This document shows positions 36,209 through 41,106 of a stretch of DNA of 41,106 bases, piece after piece (positions within the stretch are counted from its first letter, which is position 1; each line of letters opens with the position of its first letter). Below the pieces are notes generated by a model. It was not told the origin of the DNA. It saw only the letters and a list, made by a program, of their open reading frames with translations, and made no database searches. Source of the stretch: a virus; IMG/VR virus record IMGVR_UViG_3300025921_000043, positions 1 to 41,106 of that record. One strand, written 5' to 3'. Both the position numbers and the translations under genes were made by a program.

Positions 36209-36581
36209 GGCCGTCCCACCCGCTAAACAGTTCGGCGGCCTGATCCGGTGCGGCCTCGAAGATCGCCACGGCGTCGACGTACCGCTTGAAGTAGGCGGGG
36301 TCGACTTCGAGCAACTCGGCTAGCCGCTCGATCTGTTGGGGACTCGGCATCTGTTTGCTCTTCGGGTTGCGCCAGCGGCGCAGCGTCTCGAAGTTGCGCT
36401 TGCTGAGCGCGCCGTCTTCGGCGGCCGTCTTCGGGTTATCGGCGAAGACGACGCCCCGTTCGGCTGATAGGTCGGCGAGCTTCGTAAGCGTCGGCTCGCC
36501 GCCCGATCGGTAGAACTTCTCGTTCTGGGCGAGCGCGATGTTCAGGGCCACGTGGAATGGCCTGTCTGGCGTGTCGGGCAA
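36126..36581 (-). CDS. XRE-like transcriptional repressor (probable immunity repressor)
   Basis: A 151-residue protein from TTG 36581, which follows GGAGGG by ten bases. The longer frame to 36716 runs through the operator and promoter and is rejected. The N-terminal part, PFHVALNIALAQNEKFY, EPTLTKLADLSAERG, then LSKRNFETLRRWRN and PSPQQIERLAELLEVDPAYF, is the pattern of actinobacterial XRE-type HTH proteins. The C-terminus is basic (PRQRRRKREDR). It stands divergent from the early operon, between integrase and early genes, so it should hold the lysogenic state. No cleavage domain is present, so induction is not by the usual LexA-type self-cleavage. Confidence 0.7.
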   Translation of the reverse strand: MPDTPDRPFHVALNIALAQNEKFYRSGGEPTLTKLADLSAERGVVFADNPKTAAEDGALSKRNFETLRRWRNPKSKQMPSPQQIERLAELLEVDPAYFKRYVDAVAIFEAAPDQAAELFSGWDGPRTRGPRQRRRKREDRSARPLWPEPLL

Positions 36582-36630
36582 TGTCGGGTAGCCCTCCGGT
36601 ATTGCTCCCCCGTCCGTGGGCGAGCGGCGG

Positions 36631-36670
36631 CACAAAGCGTACACCCGTATCCGGACGTACGCAAAGCGTA
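36631..36670. promoter_or_regulatory. putative repressor operators (TACGCTTTGCGTA and half-site)
   Basis: A perfect 13-base palindrome-like site TACGCAAAGCGTA (36658-36670, arms TACGC/GCGTA) and a partial copy CACAAAGCGTA (36631-36641) 29 bases away. They overlap the -35 and -10 of the repressor promoter on the reverse strand, so the repressor may control its own synthesis. Confidence 0.6.
36636..36664 (-). promoter_or_regulatory. repressor promoter (TTGCGT-N17-TACGCT)
   Basis: On the reverse strand TTGCGT (36664-36659), 17 bases, TACGCT (36641-36636). The -35 resembles the TTGCGC of two other promoters here. The message would start near 36629 and reach the TTG start at 36581 after about 48 bases. 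Both hexamers lie inside the operator copies. Confidence 0.6.
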
Positions 36671-36746
36671 GCCTGCCGCTTCTGCCCTCGGCTGCCGAGG
36701 ATCGTAGCAGATCCACCGATGAAAGGGGTAGGCGCGACGTTCATCC

Positions 36747-36775
36747 TTGCGCACGTGTGTTTTTGCGGCTATGCT
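36747..36775 (+). promoter_or_regulatory. early rightward promoter (TTGCGC-N17-TATGCT)
   Basis: TTGCGC (36747-36752), 17 bases, TATGCT (36770-36775). The leader then carries GAAGGGACACCAC (36792-36804), one base before the ATG at 36806. It drives the early operon and diverges from the repressor promoter, about 80 bases away, as in a lambda-like switch. Confidence 0.7.
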
Positions 36776-36805
36776 GATCTGGCACCGCGACGAAGGGACA
36801 CCACA

Positions 36806-37132
36806 ATGACGCGCAACGAATGCCTCGCGCTCCTCGCCGGAGCCGGGGCAGCCCCCCAACGAGTCGTCCTCGACTACGCCAACGCGAAGGACGAGGACGC
36901 CTACCGCCGCGCCGTTGACGCGCTTGACGCGCTCGGCATCCAGATGCACGCCACGTGGAAGTACGCCGACCAGGAGACGATCCAGGTCTGGCTGGGCGAC
37001 CACCGCGAACTGGTGTTGCACGGCCCGCCCCGCGTTTTCACCCAGACGCCGATCGAGGTGCTCGCCAAGCGCACCATCACGCCGACCTACGTCGACGACG
37101 GCGCGATCGTTCCGTCGCCGGACGCCGCGTAG
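36806..37132 (+). CDS. first early gene, hypothetical protein
   Basis: A 108-residue protein from ATG 36806. An alpha/beta pattern: CLALLAGAGAAPQRVVLDYA, YRRAVDALDALGIQMHATW, then strands QETIQVWLGDHRELVLHGPP. No family recognised. As the first gene behind the early promoter it might be a Cro-like or host-takeover factor, but it has no HTH. The stop overlaps the next GTG (TAGTG). Confidence 0.6.
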   Translation: MTRNECLALLAGAGAAPQRVVLDYANAKDEDAYRRAVDALDALGIQMHATWKYADQETIQVWLGDHRELVLHGPPRVFTQTPIEVLAKRTITPTYVDDGAIVPSPDAA

Positions 37133-37413
37133 TGGACGAACTCAGAGACGTCCGCGACCCGGCCACGAAGGCCGCGGCCGACCAGATGAAATCCGAGGCG
37201 GGCGACGCCTTGCGGAAGAGCCTCGCGTTCATGCTCATCACCCTCGACCCCGACGGCACGCCCCGCCTGCGAGCGACGGCGACGGCGACGCTCTCGATGG
37301 GCGAGACGGCGAAGTGGGCGCGCGGCATCGCGTGGGGCTCGGCCAAGACAATCGCCACGCTGGAGAAGGGCATCGCCCTGTCGATCAAGCGCCACGAAGA
37401 CGAGGCGGCGTGA
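37132..37413 (+). CDS. early hypothetical protein, 93 aa
   Basis: From GTG 37132 in TAGTG. The sequence KAAADQMKSEAGDALRKSLA, then FMLITLDPDGTPRLRATATA, ends in a long helix (KTIATLEKGIALSIKRHEDE). Both ends overlap the neighbours by one base. No known family; placed just ahead of the recombination genes. Confidence 0.55.
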   Translation: MDELRDVRDPATKAAADQMKSEAGDALRKSLAFMLITLDPDGTPRLRATATATLSMGETAKWARGIAWGSAKTIATLEKGIALSIKRHEDEAA

Positions 37414-37547
37414 TGGATCCCGTCGAACTCCTCGACCAAGCCGCCCACGACCGCTTCTACGCCGAGTTCTGCCGCCTCGTCGACGCGCGGATGGAAGCGG
37501 CGGAGCAGCGCGACCGCGACGACCAAGCGGACGAGGAGGCGGCATGA
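37413..37547 (+). CDS. small acidic early protein, 44 aa
   Basis: ATG 37413 overlaps the previous TGA. The sequence MDPVELLDQAAHDRFYAEFC, then RLVDARMEAAEQRDRDDQAD, is a charged helix. Its stop overlaps the start of the Rad52-like gene by 4 bases. Function unknown. Confidence 0.5.
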   Translation: MDPVELLDQAAHDRFYAEFCRLVDARMEAAEQRDRDDQADEEAA

Positions 37548-38182
37548 GCGACCTGACCGATCGTCAGATCGAGATGCTCTCCCAGCCGCTCGACACGCGG
37601 CGTGTCCGTCAGCGCGAAGGGTCGGGCCGGCAGAAGCTGTCCTACCTCATGACGCACGACGTGAAGCGGCACGCCAACCACGTCTTCGGCTTCGACGGGT
37701 GGTCATACCACGTCGCCGACCTCCAACTGATCGCCGAGGAGCCCGTGAAGAAGGGTGACCGCGAAGGGTTCCGGGTCGGGTATCGCGCGATCGTCGAAGT
37801 CCGTGTCGGCCAGGTGCTGCGCGGCGACACGGGGTACGGCGACGCGCTCGAATACACCGGCAACCGGATCACGCCGCACGAGCTCGCGTCGAAGGAAGCC
37901 GTGTCGGACGCGTTGAAGCGGTGCCTCGCCTCGTTCGGGAGCCAGTTCGGCCTCGACCTGTACGGCGAGGATCCCGCGCCCGCCAAGCCCGAGCCCGTCG
38001 AGCAGCCGTCCGACGACCAGATGCGCGAGTTGATCGCGAAGGCGCAGGCGCGTGGCTACGGCCGCGACACGATCAGCGGCTTGCTCTCGAAGGAGCGGGA
38101 GACGCACGGCCACTACCGCCAGTCGTGGTGGGACGAGCAGATGACTTTCCTCGACACGCTCGCCGTCAAGGACGCCGCATGA
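37544..38182 (+). CDS. Rad52-like single-strand annealing protein
   Basis: A 212-residue protein. Residues 28-145 (LSYLMTHDVKRHANHVFGFD, GWSYHVADL, RAIVEVRVGQVLRGDTGYGD, ASKEAVSDALKRCLASFG, GLDLYGEDP) follow the Rad52/22 core, including the KEAVSDALKR helix. The C-terminal quarter is a separate, helical tail. It should anneal complementary single strands in phage recombination and replication-dependent repair, with the Gam/Gp157-like protein (39157) and RusA (5034) as partners. No 5'-3' exonuclease partner gene is obvious. Confidence 0.82.
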   Translation: MSDLTDRQIEMLSQPLDTRRVRQREGSGRQKLSYLMTHDVKRHANHVFGFDGWSYHVADLQLIAEEPVKKGDREGFRVGYRAIVEVRVGQVLRGDTGYGDALEYTGNRITPHELASKEAVSDALKRCLASFGSQFGLDLYGEDPAPAKPEPVEQPSDDQMRELIAKAQARGYGRDTISGLLSKERETHGHYRQSWWDEQMTFLDTLAVKDAA

Positions 38183-38439
38183 CCGGCTTCAAGGATCTCC
38201 CGCGTCCGAAGGATGCGACGCCTGCCGCTGCGCCGCTGGGGAGCGGCGCGCCGGACGCGGGAGAACACCCCCTCCTCGCCCACGCCCCCGCCGCGCTCCG
38301 GCCACGCCTCAGCCAAGTCATCGCCGCCGGCAAACCCTACCCCGACATGACGGACGAGGAGAAGCAAGCCGAGGCGAAACGGCTCATCGCGGCCGAGGAC
38401 GCGGAGCTTGCCCGGGGCGAGCAGTTGGGCCTCTCGTGA
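38179..38439 (+). CDS. early hypothetical protein, 86 aa
   Basis: ATGA overlap with the Rad52-like gene. A Pro/Ala-rich disordered N-terminus is followed by helices (RPRLSQVIAAGKPYPDMTDE, EKQAEAKRLIAAEDAELARG). Unknown function; the coupling suggests it supports the annealing protein. Confidence 0.55.
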   Translation: MTGFKDLPRPKDATPAAAPLGSGAPDAGEHPLLAHAPAALRPRLSQVIAAGKPYPDMTDEEKQAEAKRLIAAEDAELARGEQLGLS

Positions 38440-38633
38440 AGATCCACATCGACTACGGCGAGGGGCGCTGCCCACGCGGCGGGAAGATCCAGTACGCCAC
38501 GCCCGCCAAGGCGAAACGCGCGAGCCGCATCCCCCTCCCCCACGACGACGGGCGAGCCAGGCGCGTCTATCGGTGCCCCTACTGCCTGTTCTACCACTTG
38601 ACCCGCCAGCCACAGCGAGAGGAAGCGGCATGA
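38436..38633 (+). CDS. small zinc-finger protein, 65 aa
   Basis: From GTG 38436. It has an N-terminal Cys (EGRCPRGGK) and the CPYC pair in VYRCPYCLFYHLTRQP with a nearby His, which would give a zinc finger. Basic central part. Probably binds nucleic acid. Coupled on both sides by 4-base overlaps. Confidence 0.6.
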   Translation: MKIHIDYGEGRCPRGGKIQYATPAKAKRASRIPLPHDDGRARRVYRCPYCLFYHLTRQPQREEAA

Positions 38634-39160
38634 GCACAGGCGCACCGATCAGCCGCACCGCTGCGATCGCACAGCTCCAAGAGTTCTATGAGAAGCATGG
38701 CCGCTCGCCGTCGTGTCGCGAACTGAAATCTCCGAGCGCGTCGGGGTGTCCGCACACGCGGACGCTCACGCGCCTGTTCGGCGGCGAGAAGGCGGCGCTC
38801 GAAGCCGCCGGCCTACCGCCACGCCCGCGGAACGTCACGCCGCCGTACAAGCCGCCCAGAGACCCGACGCTCACCCCCCTCGAACACCAGTGGTATGAGA
38901 CCAGGCGCGTCGTCGAATACATCGAGGGCGCGAACGTCGGCCCGGTCTACTCGCAGCTCGCTTGGCAGAGCGAGGCGTCTGCGCGGCGGTGGAATGCGAT
39001 CAAGCACGGAGGCCAGCCGTATGCGCGTCTCGACGTCGTCGACAAGATCTTGACGCTCCTCGGCCTGCACATCTGGCATTTGGGCGACCCCGACCTCATC
39101 TCCGCCGCGCCGCCTCGTGCGCGCAGCGACTACCAACTCTCCATCGAGGAGGCTGCATGA
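38630..39160 (+). CDS. HTH DNA-binding protein, paralogue of the 1649 gene
   Basis: A 176-residue protein. Residues 10-62 (AAIAQLQEFYEKHGRSPSCR, TRTLTRLFGGEKAALEAAGL) match the layout of the protein at 1649. A second helical part follows (WYETRRVVEYIEGANVGPVY, WNAIKHGGQPYARLDVVDKI, LTLLGLHIWHLG), which looks like another DNA-binding fold with an HTH. Two such domains suggest an early regulator. It lies between the zinc-finger and Gam-like genes in one operon. Confidence 0.6.
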   Translation: MSTGAPISRTAAIAQLQEFYEKHGRSPSCRELKSPSASGCPHTRTLTRLFGGEKAALEAAGLPPRPRNVTPPYKPPRDPTLTPLEHQWYETRRVVEYIEGANVGPVYSQLAWQSEASARRWNAIKHGGQPYARLDVVDKILTLLGLHIWHLGDPDLISAAPPRARSDYQLSIEEAA

Positions 39161-39633
39161 TCCCCGAACTGGCCGAAGACCCGTTCCGCCTCACCCCCGA
39201 GGACATGACGCCAGCCGACGAGCTCGGCGTGCGGAACCTCTTGATCGCGTACCACTTGACGGTGGAGAAGAGGGAGCGGTTGGACGCGGTGGCGCAGGCC
39301 GTCGCCGCCAGCTACCGCGACCGCCTCACCACCATCGAGGCCGAGTTGGCCCAGATCCGCCAATCCCTCACCAACTATGTGACCGTGAACGGGAGCGTGA
39401 GCTTCCCCGACGCGGGCGGGTGCCATCTCACCCACCGCAAGGCGGGGATCCACGTCGTCGACAAGGACGCGCTCGCCGAGTGGGCCTTTGAGGAGGGGAT
39501 CGTCGAGACGGTGCCCGACATCCGATCGGCGAAGGCCGCCGCCGGCAATCGGTTCACGCGGGACGGCGAACTCGTGCCCGGCACCGAGTGGCGCGAGCCC
39601 GACCCCTCGCTCACGATCCGGCGCGCTGCGTGA
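39157..39633 (+). CDS. Gam/Gp157-like nuclease-inhibitor-type protein
   Basis: A 158-residue protein. A helical N-terminal half (VRNLLIAYHLTVEKRERLDA, VAASYRDRLTTIEAELAQIR) forms a coiled coil of the kind seen in Gam and siphovirus Gp157 proteins, followed by a compact part with GGCHLTHRKAGIHVVDKDAL. Gam-type proteins coat DNA ends and block host RecBCD-like nucleases. Near a Rad52-like gene this is plausible. The similarity is one of layout, so the name is tentative. Confidence 0.5.
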   Translation: MIPELAEDPFRLTPEDMTPADELGVRNLLIAYHLTVEKRERLDAVAQAVAASYRDRLTTIEAELAQIRQSLTNYVTVNGSVSFPDAGGCHLTHRKAGIHVVDKDALAEWAFEEGIVETVPDIRSAKAAAGNRFTRDGELVPGTEWREPDPSLTIRRAA

Positions 39634-39791
39634 CCAGCCGCGACGCCTACGTGACGCGGCTCTGCGAAGAGTGGATGCAGGCCTGTGGCGACCAAGAGTG
39701 CCGCTGTGCGCTCATCCGCACCGCGTACGACCTCGGCCACACCGCCGGCCTGGCGGCGATCCGCGACGAGGAGGCGACACACAATGGGTGA
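39630..39791 (+). CDS. small Cys-containing protein, 53 aa
   Basis: From GTG 39630 (GTGA overlap). The sequence RLCEEWMQACGDQECRCALI, then RTAYDLGHTAGLAAI, has four Cys in 17 residues and helical ends. A metal site or none at all is possible. Unknown function. Confidence 0.5.
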   Translation: MTSRDAYVTRLCEEWMQACGDQECRCALIRTAYDLGHTAGLAAIRDEEATHNG

Positions 39792-39999
39792 TCGCGTGCG
39801 TATCGGCCAGACCCGGTGGTACTGGCGCAACTGCCCTAGCGGGATCGAACTCACCACCGACGAGTACCCGGATGGCGAGTATCTGTTTCTCGACCTCGGC
39901 CATATCAAGGCGATCACCGCGAGCGGCGTGACCGCTTGGGCGGAGTGGGTCGTCAACGACCTGCGTCAGATCCTCGCCGACACGGAGGCCACGCGATGA
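39784..39999 (+). CDS. early hypothetical protein, 71 aa
   Basis: ATG 39784 follows GAGGCGACACACA, a weak copy of the leader motif. The sequence RIGQTRWYWRNCPSGIELTT, then EYLFLDLGHIKAITASGVTA, alternates strands and one helix. It overlaps both neighbours. No family recognised. Confidence 0.5.
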   Translation: MGDRVRIGQTRWYWRNCPSGIELTTDEYPDGEYLFLDLGHIKAITASGVTAWAEWVVNDLRQILADTEATR

Positions 40000-40301
40000 C
40001 CAATACTGCGGTGAAGGCGACGGAGCGCCCGCTCTACGTGTACGAGCTCGTCGTCGACATCCCGCCCGACTGCCTCGTGCCCGGGTTCGCGCCGGCGGCG
40101 TGGCGCGAGGAGTACCAGGACGGTTTCCACAACTTCGCGGTGTTCTCGTGGCCGCCGAGGCGCCGCTACTTCAAGTTCGAGTCTGCCCAGCGCCGGGCGC
40201 GCCTGCTCAGTAAGTGGGGCGCGCGGGTCATCATCGAACGCCGGCCGGTCGGCCACGGAGACGACGTAGCCGTCTATGAGAAGGGTGAGGCGGTCTGGTG
40301 A
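39996..40301 (+). CDS. early hypothetical protein, 101 aa
   Basis: ATGA overlap upstream, GTGA overlap downstream. The sequence LYVYELVVDIPPDCLVPGFA, PAAWREEYQ, FSWPPRRRYFKFESAQRRAR, LLSKWGARVIIERR has a beta-alpha-beta pattern. Proteins of this form are common in actinophage early regions without known role. Confidence 0.55.
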   Translation: MTNTAVKATERPLYVYELVVDIPPDCLVPGFAPAAWREEYQDGFHNFAVFSWPPRRRYFKFESAQRRARLLSKWGARVIIERRPVGHGDDVAVYEKGEAVW

Positions 40302-40606
40302 CTGACCATGGGTTAGTGGATCGTGCGGTAGGCCAGGCAGACAGCAGAAAGGCCGCCGAAGAGGCCCTCCTGCCGGGCAATCCCGCGCGCTCAGCCCCGA
40401 AGGGCCGAGACGCCAGTGTAGCCCCGCAGCACGAGAAGTGGGAGCGCACGCACCACCACGAGTGGCCGAACCAGGCATTCCGCGTTCACCCCGACCAGGC
40501 CGCGCCTGGAAGGCCGTTTGAGTGCTCGGGGTGCGGCGTGTTCGTCGGACACCTGCACCGGCCTACGTGCCCGCTAATCGACGTTCGGGAGACCACAGGA
40601 CTATGA
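40298..40606 (+). CDS. hypothetical protein with a C-terminal Cys/His motif
   Basis: A 102-residue protein from GTG 40298. A polar N-terminal half is followed by a Cys/His part: FECSGCGVFVGHLHRPTCPL, which could hold zinc (C-x2-C, H-x-H, C). The N-terminal ten residues are poorly supported and a later start is possible. Unknown function. Confidence 0.5.
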   Translation: MTDHGLVDRAVGQADSRKAAEEALLPGNPARSAPKGRDASVAPQHEKWERTHHHEWPNQAFRVHPDQAAPGRPFECSGCGVFVGHLHRPTCPLIDVRETTGL

Positions 40607-40692
40607 CTAGTGCGGTTCGACTCTGGCGCGAGGCGCGCTACCGCGTGAAACACGCGATCCGCGTCCTTGTGGGAAAGGAGCCCTGGCTGTGA
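40603..40692 (+). CDS. very small basic protein, 29 aa
   Basis: The sequence starts MTSAVRLWREARYRVKHAIR and ends VLVGKEPWL; an amphipathic basic helix. ATG overlaps the previous TGA, and its own TGA overlaps the next GTG. Only the tight coupling supports it. Confidence 0.4.
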   Translation: MTSAVRLWREARYRVKHAIRVLVGKEPWL

Positions 40693-40904
40693 CTGACGAC
40701 CATAGGTCTGACACACATGCCCCGAGCCAAGGAGAAGCCGTGAAGTCGCAGCGCGAACGCATCGAGGACGTTCAGCAGCGTCTCTATGACCTCCTACTCG
40801 CGGACAACCCAAATGAGACGAGTGATGACGATGAGGCCATCGTCTTGATCCGGCAGGCTGACGAGGCGCTCTCGCTCGCGTGGAAGCTGGCGACCAATGC
40901 CTGA
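40689..40904 (+). CDS. small acidic helical protein, 71 aa
   Basis: From GTG 40689, which overlaps the previous stop; a GTG at 40740 behind AAGGAGAAG is equally good and gives a 54-residue protein starting VKSQRERIEDVQQRLYDLLL. The rest (DEAIVLIRQADEALSLAWKL) is helical. It overlaps the next ATG by 8 bases. Unknown function. Confidence 0.5.
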   Translation: MTDDHRSDTHAPSQGEAVKSQRERIEDVQQRLYDLLLADNPNETSDDDEAIVLIRQADEALSLAWKLATNA

Positions 40905-41106
40905 CCATACGAACCGCGCGGGCGACCCGTATGACCGTTACATCGAGTCGATGCGCTCCGAAGGGCTGCTCGATGAAGGCGACCGCACGACTGGCGCACC
41001 TGCGGTGACGGGCGCTGAGTTGATCGCGGCCGAGCGCAAGCGGCAGATTGAGGCCGAAGGCTGGACGCCCGAGCACGATGACGACCACGACGGCGGAGAA
41101 CTGGCG
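40897..41106 (+). CDS. partial phage protein of the ERxRQxxxEGWTPEHDD type
   Basis: Seventy codons from ATG 40897 run off the right edge. Residues 41-70 (GAELIAAERKRQIEAEGWTP, then EHDDDHDGGELA) match the conserved N-terminal motif of a common phage and bacterial family of unknown function, normally followed by an Ala-rich helix and a WPW segment. The stop is outside the window. The expected continuation is not found at the left end. Confidence 0.7.
   Translation, partial: MPDHTNRAGDPYDRYIESMRSEGLLDEGDRTTGAPAVTGAELIAAERKRQIEAEGWTPEHDDDHDGGELA

Noticed and set aside
1-41106. CRISPR array, rRNA genes and insertion sequences
   Set aside because: No regularly spaced direct repeats with unique spacers, no rRNA-like segments, and no transposase with terminal inverted repeats were seen. 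The only recombinase is the serine integrase.

Overview
The window is the near-complete genome of a temperate, tailed double-stranded DNA phage (or the prophage form of one) from a high-GC host. A whole siphovirus-type virion set is readable in order: small and large terminase, portal, SPP1 gp7-like minor head protein, scaffold, HK97-fold-type capsid, connector proteins, tail tube, frameshifted tail chaperone, tape measure, minor tail proteins and lysis genes. A large serine integrase and a divergent repressor region make it temperate. The high G+C content, frequent GTG/TTG starts, very tight ATGA/GTGA overlaps, leaderless-looking genes and actinobacterial-style secreted proteins (DUF1996-like, phosphodiester glycosidase-like) point to an actinomycetote host. 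The host genus cannot be set from the sequence.

Layout. 1-3848 (+): small early or accessory genes, including a replication-type winged-helix protein (865) and small membrane or secreted proteins. 3849-4172: hairpin-rich gap ending in a promoter. 4173-6418 (+): a sigma-like factor, HNH protein, RusA resolvase and MT-A70 methyltransferase. 6568-11161 (+): packaging, portal and minor head protein. 11128-12277 (-): an inserted reverse-strand operon with its own sigma70-type promoter, led by a secreted phosphodiester glycosidase. 12404-13428 (+): a small protein and a FliA/WhiG-like sigma factor with an extra C-terminal HTH, closed by a strong terminator. 13607-19298 (+): scaffold, capsid, connector and two tail tube paralogues. 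19302-21849 (+): cargo of a papain-like protease and three secreted proteins. 21923-31462 (+): tail chaperones, tape measure, minor tail and fibre-like proteins, small membrane proteins. 31522-33938 (+): CHAP endolysin, DEDD exonuclease and holin-like protein. 34195-35869 (-): small protein and serine integrase. 35951-36775: immunity region (small + strand gene, XRE-like repressor on -, operators, divergent promoters). 36806-41106 (+): early genes with a Rad52-like annealing protein and a Gam/Gp157-like protein. This early cluster probably continues into 1-3848 in a circular or permuted genome, although the two window ends do not join in frame.

The most interesting signal is regulatory. Eight sites in the virion and lysis half fit TACC-N15/16-[T/G]CCGAC, directly after a stop codon or a gene end. 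In five of them the start codon follows 8-9 bases after the CCGAC element, so those mRNAs would be leaderless. The layout matches the known FliA/WhiG promoter class (TAAA-N15/16-GCCGATAA), and the phage carries its own FliA/WhiG-like sigma factor. I infer a self-encoded late-transcription switch. Separate sigma70-type promoters drive early, integrase-side and cargo genes, several followed by a recurring GAGGGACACCAC leader motif. Two further promoters share GGAAATCCGG and appear leaderless; they precede the two sigma transcription units.
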